Of a stretch of DNA of 64,000 bases, positions 35,031 to 47,100 are shown piece by piece; position 1 is the stretch's first letter; each line of letters begins with the position of its first letter. Below the pieces are notes generated by a model that saw only the letters and a list, made by a program, of their open reading frames with translations, had not been told where the DNA came from and did no database searches. Origin of the DNA: Ziziphus jujuba (taxonomy: Eukaryota > Streptophyta > Magnoliopsida > Rosales > Rhamnaceae); the NCBI RefSeq assembly GCF_031755915.1, contig NC_083388.1, positions 19,060,001 to 19,124,000 on the forward strand. Reading direction: 5' to 3'. Made by a program: the position numbers and the translations under genes.

Positions 35031-36389
35031 ATAATGTTAAGCAATATCACAAATATTATTTCTATAAAAGCAAGATTAATAAAACCCAATGAACCTAAGC
35101 TGCAGTTAAAATGAAAAAAAAAAAAAAAAAACAACCCATCTCATGTCAAGAAAAAAGAAACTCACTTAAACGGTGGAGACAAAGAAAGAAGAAAACCAAA
35201 AAATCACTAGGGCGACACAGAGAAATCCAGCTTCTCGGCCGACGACAACGTAGGCAAATGAAAAATGAAACCTGAAATATCTCACTCTTCAAGTCTCTCT
35301 TAGATTGCTTCCAAATCTAATATCGATTAGGTAGTGTACTTGATGTAATTTTAAAAAAGAAAAAATGGATTCAAATGAGCGCGTAATAATTTTAAAACGC
35401 GCCAAAATTTTTCAAAAAATGGCAAGAACGCGCCTTTTCTCCCAATTGCATTTTTTTTCTTTGATTAATTTTTTTATTTTTCAACTACAAATAAAAACTG
35501 AAAATATTTCTTAAAAATGCGAAGCAAAATATCGAAGATTGCTGTTTATTTTTTTGTTTTTCAAGTACACCTTTATTCTTTATAAAATTTACATGTCTTT
35601 TAAAATTTTTGTTTTTGTTAATTGAGAGAATAGGCGACATATTCTCTTCAAGAAGGATCATCTGTTCTTGAATTCTGGGATCAAGCGACGTATTATGGTC
35701 GAAAAGCATCGCCTGTTTGATTTTTTTATATTTTCTTTATAATCTTTAAATAATTTTTTAATTATTCATCTACAAATATATTCATGTAGCAATCCAATGA
35801 ACATAAATTCCATTAATCTAAAAATAGAAAATAGTTTTGTCAATGCTCTTCTTAGTTATACATATATGTGTATAGACGAGACACAAAATATTTCAAGATC
35901 TAATTTGAGATAGGGTACCAAATATAGAATTCTAATTCAACAAGCATTTATTGACCAATTTATCTAGATAAGTATGTTAAATGAGCTTAACTTTCATGTG
36001 TTTGTGGTCATTGATAGCTTACTTGTTTTTAAAAATTGAAAGTCTATTAAATTATTTTTTTTAAAAAAATAAAAAATAATTGAAGGAACAGCGACGCAAT
36101 TCCATTAAAACACGTCGCCTATTCCATTTTCTTTTTTTAATCTTTAATTAGTTTGGTTGATTGGTCATCTACAAATTAAAAAAAAAAAAAAGCATATTTG
36201 CAAAACTAAAAAATTATTAAAAATAACTTTCAAATTGAAAAAAAAGTTAAAAATTGGTTGGGTGAAACGGCGACGTAGTTGTTTACAAATGCGTCGCTTT
36301 TTAGTTTATTTAGACACTTTTTCTTAAAAGACTGCGTCGCCTAAAACTATACTAGCTAGTTCTTATTGTATTATTACATTCAAGTGATT

Positions 36390-37908
36390 TGGCCTGGTGG
36401 TGTGGTGATTTCTTGATAGCATAGGAGGTCTTGGGTTCAATTCTTGTTATGGGCCTATTTATATTTTATTTTTTTAAAATGTTTAAACAAAAAAATTGAA
36501 AAAAAAAAAAACAGGCGCGTCGCCTAACACTATATTAACCAATTTTTGCTGTATCAGTACATATAAGTCATTTGGCCTGGTGGTGTGGTGATTATTTGAA
36601 AGTGTAGGAGGTCCTGGGTTCAATTCTTGTTATGGCTGCGTCATGCGTTGCCTAACATTATATTAACCAATTTTTGCTATATCAATACATATAAGTCATT
36701 TGGCCTGGTGGTGTGGTGATTTCTTGAGAATGTAGGAGGTCCTGGGTTCAATTCTTGTTATGGCCCTATTTTGATTTTATTCTTTTCTAAATGTTTAAAC
36801 AAAAAATTTTTAAAAAAAATGAAAAAAAAAAGAACAGGTCGCCTGTTCATGTATTTGGCGACACATTGTTTAAATAATGCGTCGCCTAACACTATATTAA
36901 CCAATTTTTGTTGTATCAATACATATAAGTCATTTGGCCTGGTGGTGTGGTGATTTTTTGAGAGTATAGGAGGTCCTGGGTTCAATTCTTGTTACGTTGC
37001 CTGTTCATGTATTTGGCGACGCATTGTAGTACATATAAGTCATTTGGCCTGGTGGTGTGGTAATTTCTTGAGAGTGTGCGTTGTCTAACACTATATTAAC
37101 CAATTTTTACTGTATTAGTACATATAAGTCATTTGGCCTGGTGGTGTGGTGATTTCTTGAGAGTGTAGGAGATCCTGGGTTCAACTTTTGTTATGGCCCT
37201 ATTTTGCGTCGCCTAACACTATATTAACCAATTTTTGCTCTATCAATTAATGCGTCGCCTAACACTATATTAACCAATATATATAAGTCATTTGGTCTGG
37301 TGGTGTGGTGATTTCTTGAGAGTGTAGGAGGTCCTGGGTTCAATTCTTGTTATGGTCCTATTTTGATTTTTTTTTTTTAAATGTTTAAACAAAAAAATTG
37401 AAAAAAAAAAAAAGAACAGGCAACGCATTTGTTGAAGAATGCGTCGCCCGCCTGTTCATGTATTTGGCGACGCATTGTTTAAATAATGCGTCGCCTAATA
37501 CTATATTAACCAATTTTTGTTGTATCAGTATATATAAGTCATTTGGTCTGGTGGTGTGGTGATTTCTTGAGAGTGTAGGAGGTCCTGGGTTTAATTAATA
37601 AAAATGAAGAGAGAAGGCGATGCACAATTGGTGTGTAATAAAAAAAAAAAAAAAAACCTCAGTTTTGGTGCACTAATATTTTTATTGATTATTATTATTA
37701 AAAAATTGAAAAAAAAAAAAAAAGAACAGGCGACGCATTTGTTGAAGAATGCGTCGCCCGCCTGTTCATGTATTTGGCGACGCATTGTTTAAATAATGCG
37801 TCGCCTAATACTATATTAACCAATTTTTGTTGTATCAGTACATATAAGTCATTTGGTCTGGTGGTGTGGTGATTTCTTGAGAGTGTAGGAGGTCCTGGGT
37901 TTAATTAA
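36390..37908 (+). repeat. Nine tRNA-like (A-box/B-box) modules inside the CACTA element
   Basis: The module TGGCCTGGTGGTGTGGTGAT ... GGAGGTCCTGGGTTCAATTC starts at about 36390, 36573, 36701, 36935, 37045 (truncated, no B-box), 37134, 37293, 37544 and 37854. The A-box-like TGGCCTGGTGG and B-box-like GGTTCAATTCT start about 44 nt apart, the spacing found in tRNA genes. Copies sit among CACTA motifs (GCGTCGCCTAACACTATATT) at irregular 60-310-bp intervals. The last two are part of a 310-bp direct repeat. They resemble the head of a tRNA-derived SINE, but no SINE body or poly(A) tail is attached. Confidence 0.75.
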
Positions 37909-38010
37909 TAAAAATGAAGAGAGAAGGCGATGCACAATTGGTGTGTAATAAAAAAAAAAAAAACCCTCAGTTTTGGTGCACTAATATTTTTATTGATTAT
38001 TATTATTAAA
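37441..38010. repeat. 310-bp direct repeat at the CACTA right side
   Basis: GCGTCGCCCGCCTGTTCATG at 37441 recurs at 37751, and similarity continues through the tRNA-like module to TATTGATTATTATTATTAAA. The units differ in poly(A) length and a few bases. Confidence 0.8.
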
Positions 38011-39789
38011 ATAAAATTAGATTAATTAAAAGATCTAAAAAAAAAAAGGGTAAGAGAGAACAGGCGACACACAATCTTACCAGTGCATCGCCTGTTACAC
38101 ATATAACAAAAAAGAAAAAAAAAAACCTCAGTTATGTTGCTCTAATATTTTTATGAGTTATTTGTTGTTGAATTAAAATTAGATTAATTAAAATAACTAA
38201 AAAAACGGAAGAGAGAACAGGTGACGCACAATCTATATAGTATGTTGTATATTTATTGAATTTTTACTGACGTGTATTAACTTCAGAGTCGCAGTTTTGT
38301 TTTTTCAGACGTGTTTGTTTCGTAGCGTCGCTAAATGAGTGTCGCTAGATATCAATTTTCGCGTAGTGCTGCCGGTGAATCCCGTGCGGACCACAACTGC
38401 TCCGGTGTTTTCTTTCACTTTATTGAGCAATGGAGAAATAAATACGGTACAATCTGTATCTATATCTATATAAATATACATAGAGAATGAGAATATTAAG
38501 TATAGTCTTGCACATAGTAGATACGTGCATGTGCACTATCTGATCATGGTCTCCTGGATTGAAACAGAAATGCCAGGAATGAATATTACATACAGAATTA
38601 ATTTTCTTCAGGGGTTTCCATTTTTATATATTGATATGGTTATTTTTGACAAGTGCAGGTGATGTATTTGCGTTTGCTCTTGGTAACACCCAAGTATTAT
38701 GCGTGAATCAACCTGCGATGGTGAGGGAGATAACAACTTGTACATCTTTGGATTGGGAAAACCTTTATACCAATTCAAGGACCATGGTGCTTTACTTGGT
38801 CAGGGAATTCTAACATCAAATGGCACTTTCTGGGCTCATCAGAGAAAAATTCTTGCTCCTGAGCTCTGCATGGACAAGGTTAAGGTATATACATGTTTAC
38901 TATATGCATATATAGATTTTTGATATTAGAATTTGTTAAAAATATTTTAAATCACTTACAGGGAATGCTGAGCTTAATAACAGAGTCTGCAATAATTTTG
39001 GTCAATTCTTGGAATAGAATAATAGAGGCGGAAGGAGGAACCGTAGACATTAAGATAGATAACCATACAAGAAGCTTCTCTTGGGATGTTATCTCAAGGG
39101 CATGTTTTGGGAGCAATTTTTCCAAAGGGGAAGAGATTTTCCACAAACTAAGATCTCTACAGGAGCTTATTTCCAAGCAAGTCTTTTTCGTTGGCATTCC
39201 AGGCAGTAGGTTAAGTAAATAAATTCATGAATTTCTTCTGTACTAAGTAACTTCATCAATTATGAGCAAAACATTATAAAACCTATGGGCTCTATCATTA
39301 TATTTAGTTGATTGGTTTGCAGATATCTTCCTACAAAGAGCAATAGAGAAGCCTGGGCTTTAGAAAAAGAGGTGGCCAATTTGATAATGAAAGTGGTGAA
39401 GGAGAAACAAGAAGCTGGGTACAACAAAGACGTCCTCCTTGAGGCTACTGAAAATAGTGGCCTTAATCAGGAAGAAACTGCCCGCATCGTAGTTGACAAC
39501 TGCAGGAACGCATACTTGGCTGGCTATGAACCACTGCAGTTGCAGCCACATGGTGCCTCATGTTGTTGGCTGCAAACCAAAATTGGCAAGATCGTGTCCG
39601 AGCAGAAGTCCTCCAAGTTTGCAAAGGTTGCAGTACTCCTGATTATGATATGCTCAATAAGATGAAACAGGTGCAGTGCAATGTCACTCCACTATTGTTT
39701 ATAATTATGCATATGCACACACATTTTCACTTTCTAAATTTAGTGTTTTTTGGATTAATTAGTAACATAAACTTGGAAATTAACTTTGC

Positions 39790-39824
<35 letters not shown>

Positions 39825-40252
39825 CAGCTAACAATGGTGATTCATGAATCATTGCGCCTTTATCCCCCGGTGACTGTGATATCAAGGAGGTTTTCAAGGA
39901 CTTGAAGTTCGGAGACATCGATATTCCAAAGGGTGTCATTGTCTGGACCATGATGGTGGCATTGCATACTGATCCAAAAATATGGGGACCCGACAGCTAC
40001 AAGTTCAACCCGGATAGATTTGCAAATAGGATAGCTGGAGCTTGCAAGCTTCCATATTTGTAAATGCCATTTGGGGTTGGACCTCGGGTGTGTCTTGGAC
40101 AGAACTTGGCCATGGTTGAGCTCAAGTTACTTTTGGCTCTAATTGTTTCCAATTTCTCCTTTTCACTCTTCCACATATATATCCATGCGCCGGCCAATCG
40201 TTTGGTAGTTGAACCAGAATATGGAGTTAATCTTTTGATTAAGAAGTTATGA

Positions 40253-40865
40253 TTAATCAGAAGGCGAGATTGGGTTAATATAAAAGATAAATAGAAGAAT
40301 CGAACATGTTACTTGGAATACACGGCAGGGACATTTATTTTTCGGTATGTCGGGAGAGTGGAGATTGTTTAGTTTGATATCTCTATTTCTTAAATGTGGA
40401 AGTCGATAGGTTCCGCATTCACCAAAAAAGAATAAATAAATAAATAAATAAATAATGAATAGGTTCCTAAAGCCAAAAATAAAAATAAAATAAAAAAATA
40501 ATACATATGTTCAATGGTTTTCAATTTCGTATGATCAGATGGATCATTAATCCACTGGGTGTATGCTTATCAATGTTATTAGTTTAAACGAGGTGAGGTG
40601 CAAGATGTCCTGACGAAAGATTTATTATTTTAAATGGATTGTTTATTATTGATAAATAAATTATCAATAAATGAATATTTATTAATTTAGAAAGAATTTC
40701 ATGTTTTAACTTCTTGAATATGTATATATTTTTTAATCAATATATATATATATGACTTATAAATAGGCAAACCAATTAATGTTGATCATTATCTAGATGA
40801 TAATTTTGTTTCAGGTACTGTTTTCCCAAAAAAAAGGAAAAAAAGTTTTTAAGGAGTAATAACAT
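40253..40865. other. 3' flank of pseudogene B
   Basis: Aligns with the flanks of A, C and D: an AAAT tract (40432-40456), the TATGATCAGATGGATCATTA block, and GATCATTATCTAGATGATAA before the LINE tail. No gene seen. Confidence 0.55.
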
Positions 40866-41260
40866 TTCTTTTTTTTTTTTTTTTTGGGGGAGAAAAACTG
40901 AGTAATTCATTGATTAAGGTATCTAGCAAATTAACAGCATGTTTTGCTAAAAAGTGAGCAACCTGATTAGTGGACCTCGGCCAAAATTACAAGAAAAACA
41001 ATTAGAGGATCTAAGGAGGCATCTTTATACAGACTGTAAGGAAACATTTAATCACCCTACACTCTGAAAAATCAAAGATAATTAGAGTCAGTTTCGATGA
41101 TATATAGCTTTTAAATGACCACAATCCAGAGCAAAATGGATCGCTTTTCTGGTCGCCATAATTTCCACAACATGAGGAGAAACTTGATGCCTTACTGGTT
41201 TGGACATAGCACCAAAAAGTTTATCGAAATTGTTCAAAATTACAACACCTATTCCAGAAA
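40866..41260 (-). mobile_element. LINE tail relic behind gene B
   Basis: Minus-strand sequence ending in a poly(A) tail (T run at 40867-40884 on the plus strand). Between about 41240 and 41110 it reads FDKLFGAMSKPVRHQVSPHV then VEIMATRKAIHFALDCGHLK, the G(A/V)xS...E..A...A..FA...G pattern of the RNase H-like (RVT_3) domain of plant LINEs. Copies are present behind C (56505-57364) and D (63490-63610), so the insertion is older than the gene duplications. Confidence 0.65.
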
Positions 41261-41284
41261 ATATAAATTCTCTAGAAAAATGTT

Positions 41285-42190
41285 TCTTGATATGAATTAT
41301 AGATTTTTTTTATGTGCTGTATATATATATATATATATATATATTGTATATTTAATCAATTGTTAATTTATATATTCATTGAACTAAAAGATTTTATCAT
41401 AAAAAATAAAAAAATTCATTTTATGCATTTAGCAAAGTTATTGAAATTTAGTATATACTAGGAAAAAATTTATATTTCATTTTATTTATAAAAAAAAAAA
41501 ATATTTTATGCATTTATCAAATTATTGTAATTTAGTATATACCAAGAGGTAAAAAATTTTATGAAACATTCCTTTCAAATTGGGTTTAATATTTGCAAGC
41601 CTTTTTATGAAATTTCTTTTTTGTTATAAAATAAATAATAAAATATTCTAGTATATAGGCAAACAATTTTTTTTAAGTATTATTATAATTTGTAAATTAT
41701 AGTCTACATCCAATTTCCAGCTCACTTTTCTTCTTTCCCTCTAAAATAATCTTCTCTACACTCAAACAATCTCTGCTTAAGATTTACAACCCTCTTTGAA
41801 ATTTACTTACAATATGTTTTCTTATTTATTTATTTATTTGCATTTCTATTTTCGCTACACCAAACAATCTCTCTGCTTGACATTTAAGACCTCTATTTGA
41901 GATCTACTTACAAGTTACGGCATATTTTCTTTCTTTTTATTTTATATTTTATTAGCATCTATTATTATTATATGTATTTTTTAGATTTTTATTGATTTAT
42001 TGCATGGGCAGTTTAGTAAATTTACAAGCTTTTGACCAAATTAATAATTACTGAAATAATTTTGATTTTGATTATGTTTGTTAACTTGAGTGATTTATAC
42101 TTATGTTATTTCGTGGTTTAGTTAAACAAAGGTTAACAATATATAAAGCTACACCGATAGAATAAATGACCATATCTTATTTAATATGTA
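41285..42190. other. Spacer shared with the regions behind A and C
   Basis: TA run near 41322, then AT-rich DNA with a TTTATTTATTTATTT tract near 41824; collinear with 57430-58310. No gene seen. Confidence 0.5.
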
Positions 42191-45100
42191 ATAAAATGAT
42201 TTATACAATTGGATTTATGGTTAATTTTGCACCAAGGGAATTGACATATGGCTAACAGTTATGCTATAAGAGCATCATATAAAGAGCATCGGTGTACATT
42301 TAACATCCCATTGTGTACATTTAATACCATCTAAATAATATGTAATTAGCATCCATCCTCGTATGATATCTAGTATGTGCAACCATAATAGATGATTTTA
42401 AAAATAATCTATAATTCTTAATTATATTTGAAAACTTATTTGAAAAATTTATTATTAACAAATATATATGGGTTTTTTTTTTAAATCTATACTATAAAAG
42501 TTTGTTAAAAACTATAAATTTAACATCTTTATATAATACTATTCAATTATAGAATTCAAATTAAAAAATATTTATCTATATAAATTTTTTCCTCTATGGA
42601 ATTTTTCTATTTAATTTTTTCCATCTATGAAATTTAATTCAAATCAAATGCATTTATATAATTTAATTCAAATTCAAATATATTTAAATAATATTTTTCA
42701 TCTATAGAATTTAAATTCAAATTTGAACGTATTTTTTGATTCATTGCAATTATTTAATTTTTATATATTAAATATTCATAATGTAATCTAATTAATTATT
42801 TATTTATTATCATTATTGTTGTTGTTGTTATTTATGTTATAAACACATTTTTACCTTATAAGATAAATTATTTATGGAATTCAAATAAAAAAATATTTAC
42901 CTATTTGATTTTTTCCACTTGTAAAATTCAAATTCAAATTTAAATTCAAATATTATCCAATTTAATTCAAATTCAAAGTTATTTATTTAATATTTGCATA
43001 TATGGATTTCAAATTCAAATTCAAATATTTTTTTTTTAATTCTTGGCAAATAATTAATTTTCCTATGTTAATTCCTTCTAATATAATTTAATTATATTTA
43101 TTATTATTATTTTAATATTATTATTATTATATCATAATTAACAATAATTTGGATTTAAAAAGAGATATATATACATACTATATATATATATATATATACA
43201 GTTTTACTACTATATATGTCGACTTGTATATTATGATACAGATCAGCATCAAATTATATATAACTTATGGTATGTTGTACGCATTTTATTTTATTATTAC
43301 ATATAATTTGATTATAACTTATATTTAATGTGCATGATAATATTCATTTTAGTAAAATTTTATATATATAATATTATAAATATATATTTATTATTTATTT
43401 AAAATTTATTTCAAAACAAAAATTGATTTTATATATATTTGGGTACAACCATAAAAAATAAAAATAAAAATTATACTTTTTCAATTAATTATTTAATATT
43501 ATAATAATAAATATATATATTTTTAAATACAATCAATAAAAGAAAAACAATTTCATGTTTTTAAATAGTTGCTTTATTTGATACGGATTAATATTTTGAT
43601 ATAATTATAAATAATAAAAAAATAGATTTTTTTTTAACAATTATATTCTGAAAAGAATATTTCACATTTTTTCTTTTAATAAAATAACGCATTATTTATG
43701 TAATTTTTAATGGCAAAATTATGTATATCTTTATTATTTTCCATATAATACTTATCCAAATAACTATAAATAATCTTATATAAAATATTATATATATATA
43801 TAATATCAATTGATTTTATATATGAAATATCTACAATCAAATATTTATTCCATAATTTTCAAAATCAATTTTACCAAAACTAAATAAAATCAAATATATA
43901 CAATATCAATCGATTTTCTATATGAAATATCTACATTCAAATGTTCATTCTATTATTTTCACGATCAATTTTACTAAAACTAAATAAAATCAAATATATA
44001 CAATATTAATCGATTTTTTATATGAAATATCTACAATCAAATATTCATTCTATTATTTTCATGATCAATTTTACTAAAACTAGATAAAATCAAATATATA
44101 TAATGTCAATCGATTTTCAATCTAAAATTTTTAGAATCAAATATTCATTCAATTAATTTCACAATTAGTTTTATCCAAAATAAATAAAATCAAATATATA
44201 CAATGTCAATAGATTTTCTATATAAAATTTTTAGAATCAAATATTCATTCAATTAATTTCACAGTTAGTTTTATCCAAAATAAATAAAATCAAATATATA
44301 CATTTTTGATATAATAAAATCTTGTATAGTTGTTTGACAACCTAATAATAATTAATGAATTTTTATTTATGTTTTTGAATGAAAATTTAAGTATTTATAC
44401 GATGACACGTGTTGGAATATATATATATATATATATATATAGATTGTTACCAATACTAATAATAAAAAGTATGTTTATTTTAAATTTTTTAAAACACTAA
44501 TTGATTTTATATATTTTTGAGTACAACTAAAAAAAGATAAAAAAATCTTATACTTTTTCAATCAATTATATAATATTATAATATAATAATAAAAATATTT
44601 ATTAATTAGTAAATAAAATAAGATTAAATAATTTGTTTTGAATATAAATATTGTTTTACTATGTTTAACAATTATTATTTCTTATATTATGTTTTTTTAT
44701 ATCTAAATAAAAAGATATTTTTATTAATTTCCATATAATGATATTTGTATATGTAAAAATATTTAAAATATGTTTAATTAAGGAAACAATATCTATGCAA
44801 ATATATTTTATGATATATATATATATAATATTATAATAATAAAAATATATATTTTTATTCTTTCATTCCTAAAAACAAATCTATTATATATAAAAATAAA
44901 TATTATTTTGCTATATTTGATAATTATTATTTTTGATATTATGTTTTTTATGTCCAAATAAAAAAATATTTTTATTAATTTTTATATAATCATATTTATA
45001 TATGTAAAAATATTTAAAATATGTTTAATTAAGCAAACAATGTATAACCGAAATCTATTGCATATAAAAATTATGTATATATATACACATATATGTATAA

Positions 45101-45530
45101 TACTATAAAAATATTATAATATTATAATAATAATATAATATTTATAGTAAAAGAATGAGTTTACATATTCGGAAGTATAATAATGTACCAACTTTTATTG
45201 TGTTCAATATATGGTTATTGATATTTCAAAAAAAAAAATATTTTTTTAAAATTTATTTGAAAACAAAAATTAATTTTATATATATTTAGGTACAACTATA
45301 AAAGTTAAAATCATAAATATAAATACATATGATTAAAATAAAGAAGATAATTTTGAAAGAAAATTAGAATGATAATATACTGATACGTGACACTCATTCT
45401 TTTTCTTTTATATATTATATAGATAAAATGATTTATACAATTGGATTTATGGTTAATTTTGCACAAAGGAAATTGATATATGGCAAATAGTTCGGCTATA
45501 AGAGCATATGTGTACATTTAACATCCCACA
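42190..45530. repeat. 3.1-kb extremely AT-rich insert flanked by about 105-bp direct repeats
   Basis: ATTTATACAATTGGATTTATGG...CATTTAACATCCCA occurs at about 42199-42311 and again at about 45428-45530, and only once behind gene C (58317-58430). Everything between is therefore extra in the B spacer. The interior is nearly all A/T, with repeated ATTCAAATTCAAAT, a 100-bp satellite (43781-44300), and two copies of a roughly 150-bp stretch (about 44640-44795 and 44905-45045). No coding sequence or transposon signature was found. Confidence 0.6.
43781..44300. repeat. Five tandem 100-bp repeats
   Basis: The marker AATAAAATCAAATATATA recurs at exactly 100-bp steps (43882, 43982, 44082, 44182, 44282). 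Five units, the first partly degenerate, with internal ATCAATCGATTTT and TTATTTTCACGATCAATTTT elements. Units 2-3 and 4-5 form closer pairs. Confidence 0.85.
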
Positions 45531-45852
45531 ATGTACAAACATGTACAAATAGTGTTTTTTATAGCACAAATATGGCTAAAACATAGTGAATTGATATATA
45601 ACTAAAAACTATCTCTAATTCGTATTTATGGTTAAAACTTAAAATTGTTGATAATTTTTCTATTCTAAAATAATTTTTGAAATTCTTTATTATTTTTTTA
45701 AGAAAATTGTTGAAATATTTGTTATACAAAAAAAAAAAATTTTCAATTTAGAATTTATTTTGACATTCGTGTAAATAAAATATAAATAATTAAAATATTA
45801 TTTTAAAGAATTATATTATTAAAAATAGTATACATTGAATAATGAAAAGAAT

Positions 45853-45870
45853 AGTCCCTCCGCCACAGCT

Positions 45871-45907
<37 letters not shown>

Positions 45908-46060
45908 ACTGTGATTTCTGATTCCATGGAAGAATTGGAAACCAAAACAGTAAAAATTGAAAAAGTAGCATGTGGAATTGGAATTGAATGTACACGTATA
46001 TTACTTATTTTGGGTGTTAATTCTAACGTAATTCCTTCCAAATTTGACATAGAAATAATA
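45853..46060 (-). pseudogene. Duplicated SCC4 5' fragment: promoter, leader and first codons
   Basis: From 45853 the sequence matches SCC4 from 11919: the reverse complement of AGTCCCTCCGCCACAGCTTC encodes MEAVAEG with the ATG at 45875-45873, then the CT-rich leader (45876-45905, longer than the original) and upstream sequence to about 46260. Coding similarity stops abruptly after about seven codons, at the junction with gene B spacer sequence (...GAATAATGAAAAG). This marks the left border of the second block. If still active, the promoter would fire leftward into AT-rich spacer. Confidence 0.9.
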
Positions 46061-46390
46061 ATATAATATCAAGAAATAAGTAAATACATTTTCCCCTCCT
46101 TTTCTTTTTTTTTTCTTTTTTTTTTTGGTTTAAAAAAAAAAACATTTTCCAAAATTTTTTTAATTAAACTTAAAAATGAAAAATGCTGAGACTCCAAATT
46201 TAGTCGATGAAGAAATGATAAAAACAATAAATTAAATTAAATAAAACAATACTATAATGTTATCTGAAAGTCCAATTGGGCCTAAACTATTGAGGCCCAT
46301 CTCTCCGTCCGGCCCAATTTGAATGTTGCTTCAAACACCATTTAAAAGGCATTTAATTTTCGCTTTTAATAAAGTTTAAAACTGTACCTG

Positions 46391-46395
46391 GGAGA
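46391..46395. other. Empty integration site for the 13.8-kb copia element
   Basis: GGAGA followed by TGCATGTGCAATGGTCC corresponds to the target duplication GTAGA plus the same right flank at 19435 onward. The sequence runs straight through with no LTR, so the duplicated locus never received the element. Confidence 0.9.
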
Positions 46396-46508
46396 TGCAT
46401 GTGCAATGGTCCAAAAGTCTGGATTATAATTTAGAATTAATTTGCTGCACAATTCTATTTCTATATATTAATATGGTTGTTATTATTATTATTATTTGAC
46501 AAATCCAG

Positions 46509-47100
46509 GTGAATCGTTTCTGTTTGCTCTTGGTAACACCCAAATATTATGAGTGAATCAACCTGAGATGGTGAGGGAGATAACAACATGCACAGAACAT
46601 CTTTGGACTTGGTAACGCCTTTTATACCAATTCAAGGACCGTGGTCTTTTACTTGGTCAGGGCATTCTAACATCAAATGGCATTTTTTGGGCTCATCGAA
46701 GAAAAATTCTTGCTTCTGAACCATACATGGACAAGGTTAAAATCTATATCTATATCTATAGTCCAGCTTAAGTGAAAATGTTTTGATTTGAGGATAAGAA
46801 AATTTGATAATTTGAAATTGTTAGATTATATATCATATCAAATATATGTAACTCAACTGTTATAAATAATTAAGCTCATTTATTTTCAACGAAAAAGTTA
46901 ATGATAGCCTTATATTACAGGGAAGGACAAGCTTAATAACAGAGTCTGCAATAATGTTGGTAAACTCTGAAATGGTATAATTGAGACAAAATGAGTAACC
47001 ATAGACATAAAGATAGACAAACCATATGAGAAGCAATCTTGAGGATGTTATCTCAAGGGCATATTTTTGTAGCAATTTTTCAAAACGGGGTGAGATTTTT
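46509..47100 (+). pseudogene. CYP714 relic: second copy of damaged exons 2 and 3
   Basis: Exon 2 from 46509 to about 46737 (after AAATCCAG) and exon 3 from 46921 to about 47100. It shares the GGAAGGACAAGC exon 3 start and the loss of the end of exon 3 with 19555-20232, and adds its own changes (TTGGTAACGCC in exon 2). No other exons are attached. Confidence 0.88.

Larger units (their letters stand above)
33913..38368 (-). mobile_element. 4456-bp CACTA (EnSpm) transposon inside exon 1 of gene B
   Basis: Ends are CACTACTAGAATCGC at the left and TTTTCGCGTAGTG at the right, so 5'-CACTA...TAGTG-3', flanked by the 3-bp target duplication CTG (33910-33912, 38369-38371); both are diagnostic of CACTA elements. 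Removing the element restores the reading of exon 1 as in gene A. Subterminal regions are packed with GCGACGCATTAATAG / GCGTCGCC repeats, where CACTA transposase would bind. Only a fragment of coding sequence remains (34640-35030), so the element is non-autonomous. The right third has been filled with tRNA-like modules. Confidence 0.93.
33687..40252 (+). pseudogene. CYP714 gene B, inactivated by a CACTA insertion and point lesions
   Basis: Exon 1 is split: 33687-33912 and 38372-38446 (the interrupting 33913-38368 is a transposon plus target duplication). Remaining exons: 38659-38884, 38962-39209, 39323-39670, 39828-40252. Lesions relative to gene A: 1-bp deletion in exon 2 near 38751 (TTGGATTGGG); 9-bp in-frame loss (QMV) near 39437 and a 1-bp deletion near 39530 that breaks the AGYETT helix in exon 4; 1-bp deletion near 39886 in exon 5; TTA-TAC changed to TTG-TAA (stop at 40061-40063) just before the haem loop. 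Splice sites are still intact, so decay is fairly recent. No functional P450 can be made from this locus. Confidence 0.95.

Noticed and set aside
37591..37792. Frames on both strands across poly(A) runs in the CACTA element
   Set aside because: KKKKK/FFFFF translations of homopolymer runs within the 310-bp repeat.
36390..37908. Possible functional tRNA genes
   Set aside because: The A- and B-box-like motifs have tRNA spacing, but the flanks do not form acceptor or anticodon stems by eye, and the copies are repetitive within a transposon.
43781..44300. CRISPR or coding repeat
   Set aside because: Contiguous 100-bp A/T-rich units without spacers or an open frame across units.
45842..46066. 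74-codon plus-strand frame (MKRIVPPPQLPSLSLSLSL...)
   Set aside because: It is the antisense of the duplicated SCC4 leader; the SLSLSL run is the CT microsatellite.
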